Assembly (NCBI RefSeq): GCF_013304825.1
Contig: NZ_JAAWUO010000006.1
Location: forward strand, 92,665-156,664
Source of the DNA: Blautia schinkii
GTDB taxonomy: Bacteria; Bacillota; Clostridia; Lachnospirales; Lachnospiraceae
Length of the DNA stretch: 64,000 nt
Direction: 5' to 3'
This document shows positions 42,908 through 52,106 of this stretch, piece by piece (the first letter of the stretch is position 1; every line of letters starts with the position of its first letter). Position numbers and translations under genes: made by a program. The notes below the pieces were generated by a model. That model was given only the letters and a program-made list of their open reading frames with translations, was not told where the DNA came from and ran no database searches.

Positions 42908-45900
42908 ATGAAACAGAGTGAGGATTTTTATAAAATGGGAAATTATGAAGACAAAATATATTTTTTAAGTGAGACTGTACCGGGACAGACACAGGCCATG
43001 TCACAGGCAGTACAGAAAACACTGGAAAATAATGGCGGGGTAGGCATAATGACAGGATATTATGACCAAAACCTGTCTGTTTTATCTGTGAGCAATCTGC
43101 TGTTACATAGTACAGGATATACATTCGACTCTTTTATGAAGCAGACAAACGGCTCATTGAAAAATTTCTTTTATGGCGAGGAAGATATACTGGATCGAGA
43201 TCGTTTTTTGCAGCTTCACGGAGCAGGGGAATCACAGATCCTTACAGCAGACGGTACAGTGAATAATGTACGGCTTTATAAAGAAGATGCGACAGATGAG
43301 GCGGGCAGACAGATCTGGGTTATGTCCGTACAGGTCAACTGGGATCATGTAAATCTGGCACTGCTCAATGAGGCTATCTGTTCCGGCTTCTGGTATTTTG
43401 ACTGTGACGAAAACAGTGAGATTGTGAATGCAAACTGGAGTCATGAATTCCGAAAAATGCTTGGCTATCATGACACTCTGGACATTCCGAATAAACTGGA
43501 ATCCTGGTCAGATCTTCTGCATCCACAGGATAAAGAAAGAGTAATGGTGCAGCTTCAGGCGGCAATTAAGGATAAGACGAACCAGATAAAATACCAGGTA
43601 GAGTATCGTATGAGAATGAAGGATAATCAATACCAGTGGTTTCGGGCATCGGCAGAAGTAATACGCCGTCTGGATGGTTCTGCCAGCAGGATTGCCGGGA
43701 TTTTTATTAACATTGATGGGGAGAAAAAAGAAATCATGCAGGCACAAAAATCTGCTGCTTTCCACCGAGCTTTTACGAAAGCAGATCTGTGCGAGTATTA
43801 TGTGAATCTGGAAGCGAATACTTTTGATACCTTTAAGGTTGAAACATCCCTGATGACAGTCTTTGAACAGAGTCATACATGGGATGAATTGATCCGGCAT
43901 TTTGTGGATTCCTATGTTGTGGAGAAAGATAAGAAGGCGGTATCCTCTTTTTACGACCGTGGTTATATTGCAGAAAGGCTGAAGGGTCTGGAAACCGAAT
44001 TGGCTTTGGAGTGCCGTATCACTCTGAATGGAGAAGAACGATGGGTCCGTAATGTGATCATACGCGGCGAGATAGAGGATTCAGAATATGCCATGATCTT
44101 TCTGCGGGATATCACAGAGACAAAGGTGGAGAGTGCACGGCATCTGCAGATGGCAGCGGATAATGCTTCCATGGAGCAGCTGATCCAGAGTATTGTGCGT
44201 CTGGTTGACCGTTTTGTTGTCTGTGATCTGGAAAATGACAGATATGAATTCTACAATCTGAATGGACAGATGATATATAAACCTCTGGGATTTTATCATG
44301 ATTTTCAGATGCAGGTTCTTGAAAAATATAAGACACTGGAACCATTGGAAGCTATAGATATCCTGATAGCCCCGGATAATATTCGGAAAAAACTGAAAAG
44401 TGAAAATGATATTTATAAGTTTGAGTATTGCAGCCAGGATGAAAAGACTTATAAGATCGCTTCTTACATACCCCTGGAATGGGAGGATGGAAAACTGGTA
44501 AAAGTATTGCTGGCATCCATGGATGTGACACAGGAGAAAAAAGCAGAGATTGAATCCCGTCAGGCACTGAAAGAGGCTTACTGTTCTGCAGAAAATGCTA
44601 ATCGTGCGAAAACAGAATTCCTTTCCAATATGTCCCATGATATCAGGACACCGATGAACGCTATTGTCGGTCTGACAGCGATCGCAGGAGCAAATATTGA
44701 GAGTCAGGACAGAGTTATTGAATGTCTCAGCAAGATTACAGAATCAAGCCGCCATCTGCTGGGGCTGATCAATGAAGTGCTGGATATGGCACGTATCGAA
44801 AGCGGAAAAATGACGCTGGCACAGGAAGATTTCAATCTGTCAGAACTGGTGGATAATCTTATTACGCTTACGAAACCGGTGCTTGATGAACATAAACATA
44901 ATTTTGATATACATATTAATCACATTGAACATGAGGATGTCTGCGGTGACAGTCTGAGGATTCAGCAGGTGTTTGTGAATCTGATGAGTAATGCGATCAA
45001 GTATACACCGGATGGTGGGAATATTATTTTTTCCATAGAGGAAAAGCCAAATGGATTTTCAGAGCTTGGATGCTATGAATTTACGATTGAGGATAATGGA
45101 ATCGGTATGTCACCGGAATTCCAGAAAATCATGTTTGATCCTTTCAGTCGCGCAGATGATCACCGGACAACCAGAGTTCAGGGAACTGGTCTGGGAATGG
45201 CGATCAGCAGAAATATTGTTAATCTGATGAATGGTAATATTAAAGTGGAGAGCACCTTACATAAGGGAACCAGAATTACGGTAACGATTTACCTGGAGCT
45301 TCAGGAAAAAGAAAAAGCACAGGACAAAAATCTGATGAATCTTCCTGTTCTGGTTGTGGATGATGATAAGACATGCTGTGAAAGTACAGTTGCCACACTG
45401 AAAGAAATCGGTATTACAGGTGAATGGGTTCTCTCCGGCAGAGAAGCCGTTGAGCGTTGTTATGCACACCACGAGTTGAAGTGCGATTATTTTGCTGTTA
45501 TTCTGGACTGGAAGATGCCGGATATGGATGGAATAGAAACTGCCAGACAGATCCGGAAGCGTATAGGTAAAGAGATTACCATCATTGTACTGACATCTTA
45601 TGAATTCAGCGAGATTGAAGAAGAAGCAAAGGCTGCAGGTGTAGATGCTTTTATTGCAAAACCGCTGTTCCGTTCCAGGCTGACGGCAACATTGCGGCAG
45701 TTTACTTCGGACAGAAAAGAAAAAGCAGCAAGAAATTATCTGCAGAAGCTGTCAGAAGCAGATTATACAGGAAAAAGAATTCTGGTGGTTGATGATAATG
45801 AGTTAAACAGAGAAATTGCTGTTGAAATTTTACAGATGACAGGGGCAGAAGTGGAAACAGCAGAAAATGGAAAAGCTGCAGTTGAAAAAGTGGAAGTTTC

Positions 45901-46141
45901 TCCGAAAGGCTTGTATGATCTTGTTTTTATGGATATCCAAATGCCTGTCATGAATGGTTATGAGGCAACCGCAGCGATCAGGAGCCTTCCGGGTGAACAG
46001 GGAAAACTGCCGATCGTTGCCATGACTGCCAATGCTTTTGCAGAAGATGTACAGCTGGCAAAAAACACAGGCATGAATGGACATATCGCAAAACCGCTGG
46101 ATATGAATAAGCTGAATGATGTCCTGGAAAGCTGGCTGTAA
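42908..46141 (+). CDS. Cytoplasmic hybrid sensor histidine kinase, multi-PAS with two receiver domains
   Basis: A 1,077-residue protein with no membrane helix. N-terminal sensory half: three or four PAS-like domains (about 30-140, 155-275, 280-410, 430-555). A HisKA domain with phospho-acceptor H577 (LSNMSHDIRTPMNAI) and HATPase (NAIKYTPDGG, DNGIGM, GTGLGMAIS) lead to two receivers: REC1 (about 818-935; VVDDDK, VILDWKMPDMDG) and REC2 (about 958-1077; VVDDNELNRE, VFMDIQMPVMNG), both with intact Asp and Lys. No HPt and no DNA-binding output. Directly behind a c-di-GMP riboswitch. First gene of a three-gene cluster. Confidence 0.94.
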   Translation: MKQSEDFYKMGNYEDKIYFLSETVPGQTQAMSQAVQKTLENNGGVGIMTGYYDQNLSVLSVSNLLLHSTGYTFDSFMKQTNGSLKNFFYGEEDILDRDRFLQLHGAGESQILTADGTVNNVRLYKEDATDEAGRQIWVMSVQVNWDHVNLALLNEAICSGFWYFDCDENSEIVNANWSHEFRKMLGYHDTLDIPNKLESWSDLLHPQDKERVMVQLQAAIKDKTNQIKYQVEYRMRMKDNQYQWFRASAEVIRRLDGSASRIAGIFINIDGEKKEIMQAQKSAAFHRAFTKADLCEYYVNLEANTFDTFKVETSLMTVFEQSHTWDELIRHFVDSYVVEKDKKAVSSFYDRGYIAERLKGLETELALECRITLNGEERWVRNVIIRGEIEDSEYAMIFLRDITETKVESARHLQMAADNASMEQLIQSIVRLVDRFVVCDLENDRYEFYNLNGQMIYKPLGFYHDFQMQVLEKYKTLEPLEAIDILIAPDNIRKKLKSENDIYKFEYCSQDEKTYKIASYIPLEWEDGKLVKVLLASMDVTQEKKAEIESRQALKEAYCSAENANRAKTEFLSNMSHDIRTPMNAIVGLTAIAGANIESQDRVIECLSKITESSRHLLGLINEVLDMARIESGKMTLAQEDFNLSELVDNLITLTKPVLDEHKHNFDIHINHIEHEDVCGDSLRIQQVFVNLMSNAIKYTPDGGNIIFSIEEKPNGFSELGCYEFTIEDNGIGMSPEFQKIMFDPFSRADDHRTTRVQGTGLGMAISRNIVNLMNGNIKVESTLHKGTRITVTIYLELQEKEKAQDKNLMNLPVLVVDDDKTCCESTVATLKEIGITGEWVLSGREAVERCYAHHELKCDYFAVILDWKMPDMDGIETARQIRKRIGKEITIIVLTSYEFSEIEEEAKAAGVDAFIAKPLFRSRLTATLRQFTSDRKEKAARNYLQKLSEADYTGKRILVVDDNELNREIAVEILQMTGAEVETAENGKAAVEKVEVSPKGLYDLVFMDIQMPVMNGYEATAAIRSLPGEQGKLPIVAMTANAFAEDVQLAKNTGMNGHIAKPLDMNKLNDVLESWL

Positions 46142-46199
46142 TTGATTCCCGATTATTGAATTAATGATTTTAGCAGGAAAGAATGAGGAAAATACGAGT

Positions 46200-48044
46200 A
46201 TGAAAAAGGCAAAACATTATCTGATAGCTTTATTGTCAGGGGTGCTTGTAGCAACTACTGTTTTGTCTGGCTGTGGACAATCTGAAAAAGCAGTATCTGA
46301 AAATGATGATCACCTTACTGTGTATCTGTGGGAAAATCGTTTAATGAAAAATATTGTACCCTATATCTATGAGCAGTTTCCGGATCAGGATATTGAGTTT
46401 ATTACCGGCAACAATGATACCGATTTATACAGCTATTTTGAAGAACATGGTGAACTGCCGGATATCATAACTGTACGTCGATTCTCAGGAACAGATGCAC
46501 AGGATCTGGAGCCGTATCTTATGGATTTTGCTTCTTATGATGTGGTTTCCAGATATTACTCTTATGCATTGCAATATTATAAAAACTCAAAAGATGAGAT
46601 TCAGTGGCTTCCTATCTGCGGTATGCCGCAGACGATCATTGCCAACAAGACATTGTTTGAGCAGCTCGGGATCAAGATACCGGAAAATTATAAGGAATAT
46701 GCACAGGCATGCCAGCAATTTTATGATAATGGTATAAAACCGTATTCCCTGGATCTTGCAGAAGACTGGTCTGCTCATGAGGTGATTCAGGCAGGTGCAA
46801 TCGGTGAATTCATGAGTCTGGATGGAATCGAATGGAGAAGCTCAGCTGAAAGTGCATCAGGGGATATTGCGTTTGATGATGCGTTATGGAAACGTATTTT
46901 TTCAGAAACCAATACATTTTTGAAGGACTCACATTTTACAAGTGATGATATCAGCGTCGATATTAATACTGCAGCGCAGATGTTCCTTGAGGGAAAAGCA
47001 GCAATGTTTCATGGTTATCCGGCACTTATGCAGGAATATCAGGAACAGATGGGTGCAGAATTAACCCGTATACCGTTTTTTTCACAGATTTCGGATGAAT
47101 CTTTTATAAATATGACCCCTTCTCTGAATATTGCATTCAACAAAGACCTGGAAAAAGATCAGGAAAAACTGGACCTGGCATTCGATGTCCTGGATCGTAT
47201 GATTTCAAAAGAAGGACAAACGCTGATTGCAGAAGGAAAGGGTGTAATTTCATTAAATGTAGATGTTCCAAACATGATGGAAGATGTACCTGGCCTTGAA
47301 GATGAAATTAATAATAATTCTGTTTATATCCGATATTCTGCTCAAAAATCATTTGATGCCAGCCTTAAGGCTGTTCACGGATTATTGTCAGGGGAAATGG
47401 ATGAAACACAGGCGTATGATGCTTTTCGCAGCACAATGAACAGTAAGGATTCAAAAGAAAAAAACACAGTAAATTTTGAAAATGAATATTCTATTTCACT
47501 AAATGATAAAAACGGTCGTGATGCGGCATCTTCTATTTTAACTACGATCAGAGAAGAAAATGATGCTCAGCTGGCTTTGGTACCATATTATTATTTTACT
47601 TCTTCCATTTACAAAGGGGAGTGCACCGGCAGCCGGGTTGCTTTGATGACAGCAAAGAGTTCAGATACACCATTATATCTGGCAAAAATCAATGGCAAAG
47701 AGGTTTATGAACTTGCGGAGAAATATCTTGCTGATTCTGATGAGAAATTTCATGTAACCAATAAATATGAATTACCAATTGCATCCGGTATGAAAATAAT
47801 CGTCAGTCAGGAGGAAAACGGATTCTCATTACAGGACATAGAAGTAAATAAGAAAAAAACAGACAAAGACAAGGAGTACTCTATTCTTCTTACAGACACC
47901 ACAATGTCTGTTTTGAAAAAAATAAATCTGGAATGTGAGATCAGGCAGCTTAAGGACACAACATTATCAAGTGCATGGACTGCAGCAATGGCAAACGGAC
48001 AGCAACCGTCAGCACCGGAAGATTATATAGAGGTTGAAAAATAA
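46200..48044 (+). CDS. Solute-binding lipoprotein with an extra C-terminal domain
   Basis: A 614-residue lipoprotein (lipobox VLSGC, Cys25). Residues about 45-410 look like an extracellular solute-binding protein family 1 domain (sugar-type: HLTVYLWENRLMKN..., PDIITVRRFSGTDAQDL, GKAAMFHGYPALMQEY). The last 200 residues (RDAASSILTTIREENDAQLALV..., PLYLAKINGKEVYELAEKYL) resemble the C-terminal domain of 5'-nucleotidases, without the metal-binding catalytic part. No ABC permease or ATPase is near. Sandwiched between two hybrid kinases with three bases to the second one, it is more likely a ligand receptor for the membrane kinase than a transporter part. ATG 46200 behind GAATGAGGAAAA. Confidence 0.82.
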   Translation: MKKAKHYLIALLSGVLVATTVLSGCGQSEKAVSENDDHLTVYLWENRLMKNIVPYIYEQFPDQDIEFITGNNDTDLYSYFEEHGELPDIITVRRFSGTDAQDLEPYLMDFASYDVVSRYYSYALQYYKNSKDEIQWLPICGMPQTIIANKTLFEQLGIKIPENYKEYAQACQQFYDNGIKPYSLDLAEDWSAHEVIQAGAIGEFMSLDGIEWRSSAESASGDIAFDDALWKRIFSETNTFLKDSHFTSDDISVDINTAAQMFLEGKAAMFHGYPALMQEYQEQMGAELTRIPFFSQISDESFINMTPSLNIAFNKDLEKDQEKLDLAFDVLDRMISKEGQTLIAEGKGVISLNVDVPNMMEDVPGLEDEINNNSVYIRYSAQKSFDASLKAVHGLLSGEMDETQAYDAFRSTMNSKDSKEKNTVNFENEYSISLNDKNGRDAASSILTTIREENDAQLALVPYYYFTSSIYKGECTGSRVALMTAKSSDTPLYLAKINGKEVYELAEKYLADSDEKFHVTNKYELPIASGMKIIVSQEENGFSLQDIEVNKKKTDKDKEYSILLTDTTMSVLKKINLECEIRQLKDTTLSSAWTAAMANGQQPSAPEDYIEVEK

Positions 48045-48046
48045 AA

Positions 48047-50341
48047 GTGGGAAAAGAACAAGCGATAACAAAAAGAAAAAAGATCATAGTACCATTGTTT
48101 TTTTTAATTCTTATACTTTTAAGCTTAATTTTTGTAAAGCTCCTTTTGAACAGGATGAACAGCTATATCGCGGAAAACGGGAAAAGCAGTATGGGAGCTG
48201 TTGTTGAACAGATACAGCAGACCTATGATCTGCAGGTGAATGGATACTACAGCCAGCTGCATTTGCTTGAGGATTCTCTTATTCAAGAGGAAGTGAGATC
48301 TATTGAACTGGATAGAAACAAGAAGTTCTTTGAGGCATGGCAGAAAGAATCTGAAAGTACACTTATATTTCTCCAGGAAAATGGAAAGGCAATAACCACT
48401 GATGGAACAAAACTTCGGGTTGACATGCCAAGTAAACTTTTGTTGGATTTGAGGAACGGATATAATATTGGAAAATTGGTTTCTCTTGATTACAACCAGA
48501 AGAAAAAAGATGGTTATCTGGTTGCAATTCCATGTCAGGAATATACGATTAATGGGGAAACTTATACGGCAATTGGAACCTTGTATGATCATTCAAAATT
48601 AGATTCTATGTTAAGTGTGAAAAGCTATAACGGGAATGCGTATCTGTTTATGCTGGATAACGACGGAAATATTACTTATACAAATCAGAAAGAAGATAAA
48701 TTTTTTAGAAACTATTTTTTGTTAAAGCATTTAAAAGGAGATCAGGCTATCGCTGAGGAAGAGGCTGATTCTCTTCAAAAAAAGCTGGATGGCAGAGAAC
48801 AGGGGGTAGAACTTCTGGGAAGTGACAAACCTTACTATCTGGGATACTGTCCGATAGAAAATAATAACACCATGCTGATCTGTATTGTAGAAAAGAGTGT
48901 TGTAGATAATGTACTGAAAGATTATCAGAAAACAATAGGATTTACAACATTACTCATGGCAGGTTTTATACTTTTGCTTTTTGCCGGATTATTCTACAGT
49001 ATTTCCAGACGCCGTCTTGCTGATCAAAAAGCTGAATATGAAAAAAGAAATAATGAGATTCAGATACAGGCATTGAGGGAAATGCAAGTCGCCAATAAAA
49101 AACTGAAAAAGGCAAAGGACATTGCAACGGAAGCCTTGCAGACAGCTGAAAATGCAAATAAGGCGAAAACAGATTTCCTGTCCAATATGTCACATGATAT
49201 TCGTACACCAATGAATGCAATTATCGGTATGACGTCATTGATCAGACATGATGCAGGCAATAAAGCGAAAGTAATAGAGTATGCAGATAAAATAGACATT
49301 TCATCACAGCATCTGTTAGGAATCATCAATGATGTTCTGGATATGAGCAAAATTGAGGCAGGAAAAACAGTTTTTAAGTATATCGATTTTTCCATCTTGG
49401 ATTTTATTACAGAACTCAATACCATATTCCATTCACAGATAGACGAAAAAAACCAGACTCTTACGATCATAAAAGAAAACATCCGGCACGAGTGGGTGAA
49501 TGGTGACAAGGTTCATTTAATGCAGATTTTCAGCAACTTGGTTTCTAATGCAGTGAAATACACGCAGAAAGGTGGAAAAATTCAGTTTCTGGTAGAAGAA
49601 TGTGAGACAAAGTCATCTGTCTACGCAAAGTACCGTTTCTTAGTCAGCGATAATGGAATAGGAATGTCGGCAGATTTCAAAGAGACGATCTTTGATGCTT
49701 TTACCCGGGCTGAAAGTTCTGTGACTAATAAGATACAGGGAACCGGTCTTGGAATGGCTATTACCAAAAATCTGGTTGAAGCAATGGGAGGCACCATTGA
49801 TGTGGAGAGTGAACTGGGACAGGGAAGCTGTTTTGAGGTTCTCATAGATCTGAGAATTGCAGAGGACAGAAAGGTTGTTTTGACAGCACAGGAAGAAATA
49901 GATGAACCGGATAGTAATACCCTGAAAGGAATGAGGTTCCTGTGTGCAGAGGATAATGAGCTAAATGCAGAAATCCTAATGGAACTGTTAAAGATTGAGG
50001 GCGCAGAGTGTATCATCTGTGAAAATGGTGAAAGAGTTCTGGAGGCATTTGAGCAGTCTGCCCCAGGGGATTATGACATGATCCTGATGGATGTGCAGAT
50101 GCCTGTTATGAATGGCTATGATGCAACGAGAGCAATCCGCAGGAGTACTCATGAATTGGCAAAGACGATTCCGATCATTGCTATGACCGCCAATGCATTT
50201 TCTGAGGACATTCAGCATTCTCTGGCAGCCGGTATGAATGCCCATATTTCAAAGCCGGTTGATATGAAGACGTTGGAAAAGACGATAAGAAGAATAAAAA
50301 TCGGCGGGAGGGGCACCGAAACGCAGGCCATTGAACAGTGA
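48047..50341 (+). CDS. Membrane hybrid sensor histidine kinase with receiver domain
   Basis: A 764-residue kinase, GTG start three bases after the lipoprotein stop. TM1 at about 12-34, an external sensor of about 260 residues (dCache-like), TM2 at about 300-322, a coiled coil (325-370), HisKA with H383 (LSNMSHDIRTPMNAIIG), HATPase (NAVKYTQKGG, DNGIGM, GTGLGMAIT) and a C-terminal REC domain (CAEDNELNAEI, ILMDVQMPVMNGYDA). The catalytic core is close in sequence to that of the cytoplasmic kinase of the cluster. The sensor plausibly reads the loaded lipoprotein. No output protein in the cluster. Confidence 0.93.
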   Translation: MGKEQAITKRKKIIVPLFFLILILLSLIFVKLLLNRMNSYIAENGKSSMGAVVEQIQQTYDLQVNGYYSQLHLLEDSLIQEEVRSIELDRNKKFFEAWQKESESTLIFLQENGKAITTDGTKLRVDMPSKLLLDLRNGYNIGKLVSLDYNQKKKDGYLVAIPCQEYTINGETYTAIGTLYDHSKLDSMLSVKSYNGNAYLFMLDNDGNITYTNQKEDKFFRNYFLLKHLKGDQAIAEEEADSLQKKLDGREQGVELLGSDKPYYLGYCPIENNNTMLICIVEKSVVDNVLKDYQKTIGFTTLLMAGFILLLFAGLFYSISRRRLADQKAEYEKRNNEIQIQALREMQVANKKLKKAKDIATEALQTAENANKAKTDFLSNMSHDIRTPMNAIIGMTSLIRHDAGNKAKVIEYADKIDISSQHLLGIINDVLDMSKIEAGKTVFKYIDFSILDFITELNTIFHSQIDEKNQTLTIIKENIRHEWVNGDKVHLMQIFSNLVSNAVKYTQKGGKIQFLVEECETKSSVYAKYRFLVSDNGIGMSADFKETIFDAFTRAESSVTNKIQGTGLGMAITKNLVEAMGGTIDVESELGQGSCFEVLIDLRIAEDRKVVLTAQEEIDEPDSNTLKGMRFLCAEDNELNAEILMELLKIEGAECIICENGERVLEAFEQSAPGDYDMILMDVQMPVMNGYDATRAIRRSTHELAKTIPIIAMTANAFSEDIQHSLAAGMNAHISKPVDMKTLEKTIRRIKIGGRGTETQAIEQ

Positions 50342-50384
50342 CAAATGGATATAAAAAGCAGAAAAACATATTTAACAGAAGCAG

Positions 50385-50434
50385 CCTGCCGGGTTTTATC
50401 TGAAAAGATGATTCCCAGGCAGGTTTTATTTTTT
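50385..50434 (+). terminator. Terminator of the hybrid kinase cluster
   Basis: CCTGCC (50385-50390)/GGCAGG (50418-50423) with inner pairing, followed by TTTTATTTTTT. Confidence 0.85.
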
Positions 50435-50453
50435 GTCCGGAAAGTTGAAAAAA

Positions 50454-50469
50454 TCAATGTGCAAAATAG
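50454..50469 (+). repeat. 16-nt repeat, second copy
   Basis: TCAATGTGCAAAATAG, identical to 42581-42596, in the same orientation. The copies bracket the three-gene kinase cluster. Confidence 0.8.
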
Positions 50470-50628
50470 TTGAAATTTACAACCTTCATTCTATATACTA
50501 AAGCGCACCTTGCAAATAAAGCTGGAACAGCACTTGTAGAAGATGTGTCAGATTATCTGATCTACACAAATGCGAAGTTTTATAACGGCATTATTTCCAC
50601 AAGAGACTTTGACTCAAAAGGTAACTAA
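50470..50628 (+). pseudogene. Short gene remnant
   Basis: A 52-codon frame from a TTG reads as protein-like sequence (AGTALVEDVSDYLIYTNAKF and FDSKGN at the end). There is no ribosome site and the frame is closed by TAG just upstream, inside the 16-nt repeat. It is followed by a hairpin and a good terminator, as a real gene end would be. Most likely the 3' end of a gene whose 5' part was lost when the kinase cluster arrived. The parent family is not recognised. Confidence 0.45.
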
Positions 50629-50666
50629 CAGAAACGGAGTTTCAGCTTTTTCAGACATCTATACTC

Positions 50667-50723
50667 AAATCCCCGGTCAGAAGAAAGGTCAATCAGACAA
50701 AATCTTCCGGTCGGGGATTTTTT
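50667..50723 (+). terminator. Terminator after the gene remnant
   Basis: AAATCCCCG (50667-50675)/CGGGGATTTTTT (50712-50723). Confidence 0.85.
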
Positions 50724-50901
50724 GGCGAAAAGAACAGGCTGAATTCAGTTGACGTATAGGATATCCTCTGTGAAGCTATCATCTTAACGGATAAAACAAA
50801 TAAATTAACAGAAAATAATCAAAAATACAAACAAATAATAAAATATAAAAACATAAAACAAATAATAAACAAAAATATTAATATAAAAATGCAAAAATGT
50901 A

Positions 50902-50930
50902 TTGACAAAACAACACAACAGTGTTATTAT
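50902..50930 (+). promoter_or_regulatory. Strong promoter with UP-like A-tracts and an operator dyad
   Basis: TTGACA (50902-50907), 17-base spacer, TATTAT (50925-50930). The 130 bases upstream are almost pure A/T with spaced A-runs, like an UP element. The spacer carries the inverted repeat AACAC-AACA-GTGTT (50912-50925), a good place for a repressor. No ORF follows. Confidence 0.8.
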
Positions 50931-50936
50931 AAGACC

Positions 50937-52022
50937 ATCAAAAAGAACAAGAGATAAAACAAAATCAAAAAAATAAGAAATTCATTCAATTCATAGCATA
51001 GATGCACATGAAAGGATGAAGATAAGAAAGGAAAAGGTGATTCCAGTGGGAACATAATAAACAACTTCATCAATATGAGAGTGACAGGAACCGGATTTCC
51101 TGCAAGAAAGACCTGATACATATCACATAATGATATCCCTTAAGAAATACATCAATTTCTCTCATAAGATATAAATAAGAACCTCTTAAATCTTACTTAT
51201 ATTTTAACATCAGTTAAAATGAGAGAAATCAGAAACATAAGGAATTCAGTATTTCAGGTATTATAGAATCGGTAACTCATATTGAACAACTGTCACACAC
51301 CTGATACAAAGATTTCAGGAAATATGTAAAGAAATATTTCCCGAAAGAGTAAAACCCTCAACTCACTGGTTTGTTGGAAAGAAGAGATTCCAGAAACAGA
51401 AGTGAAGATGAGAACGATACTTTGAAAAGCATATCAGCAACATCAGGATATGGTTTGAAGCTTTGCATCAGAAGAATATCTGATAGGATATTATAATAGA
51501 AGTAATCGGGAAGGAACTTTTTTCTCAGGATACTTTATCAGAACTGCAGAGGAGAAAATCCCAACAGGTCGATTTGAATCAGCAGATCATAAGGTACAGA
51601 GATGACAAATGGTTTTGAATTTAAGAAGTTAAGTTCAGAATTATTTAGGAAACAGAAAAAAGTGTAACCACCGCAATTCTTCAAAAAAACAAAAAGGAAA
51701 TCGAACCTCGGATTAATTGATTTCCAAATCTATAAAACTTTCTAAATAATCGAACAGATATAATTTATATATTGATCGTTTATGAGCAGGAAATAAATAA
51801 TACGAAGGAATAGAAAAAGAAAAAATTATAAAAACTTAATACAGAGAATCGGAATTATTTTATCAGGTATATAAAATCATAGATTTCGATTATTAAATAA
51901 GAAATATAACCAGAAAACTCGATTCGAAAGAATGAAGAGGAAGAAAAATTGAATAACGAAGAGTGTTGAGACGGTCATCATTTTTTGAAACTGTTAAAGT
52001 AAAAAAAAGTGATGACCGTCTC
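50937..52022 (+). ncRNA. Candidate large structured non-coding RNA (about 1.0-1.1 kb)
   Basis: No ORF of meaningful length on either strand, yet a strong promoter drives it. Perfect or near-perfect stems: 51085-51090/51097-51102 (CAGGAA/TTCCTG); 51155-51165/51219-51229 (ATTTCTCTCAT/ATGAGAGAAAT), enclosing a 13-of-14 stem 51166-51179/51192-51205 and the alternative hairpin TTTTAAC-ATCA-GTTAAAA; 51318-51325/51334-51341 (GGAAATAT/ATATTTCC); ATCAGA/TCTGAT at 51467-51484; 51640-51648/51742-51750 (ATTATTTAG/CTAAATAAT) enclosing 51696-51702/51719-51725 (GGAAATC/GATTTCC); ATTC-GAAA-GAAT at 51922-51933. It ends in a strong hairpin. Large RNA families such as OLE, GOLLD or ROOL come to mind, but I cannot match any. 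Confidence 0.55.
51968..52022. terminator. Long hairpin at the end of the ORF-less region
   Basis: GAGACGGTCATCA (51968-51980)/TGATGACCGTCTC (52010-52022) with T6 and A8 continuing the stem inward. There is no U-tract after it, so it may be an RNA end or a divider. Confidence 0.7.
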
Positions 52023-52106
52023 GTTGTGCATTCACAAAATATATTTACCGGTTGCCATTAAAATTATCATCAGTTATACTTCTGTGAGAAAGGAAGTAAG
52101 CTGTAA

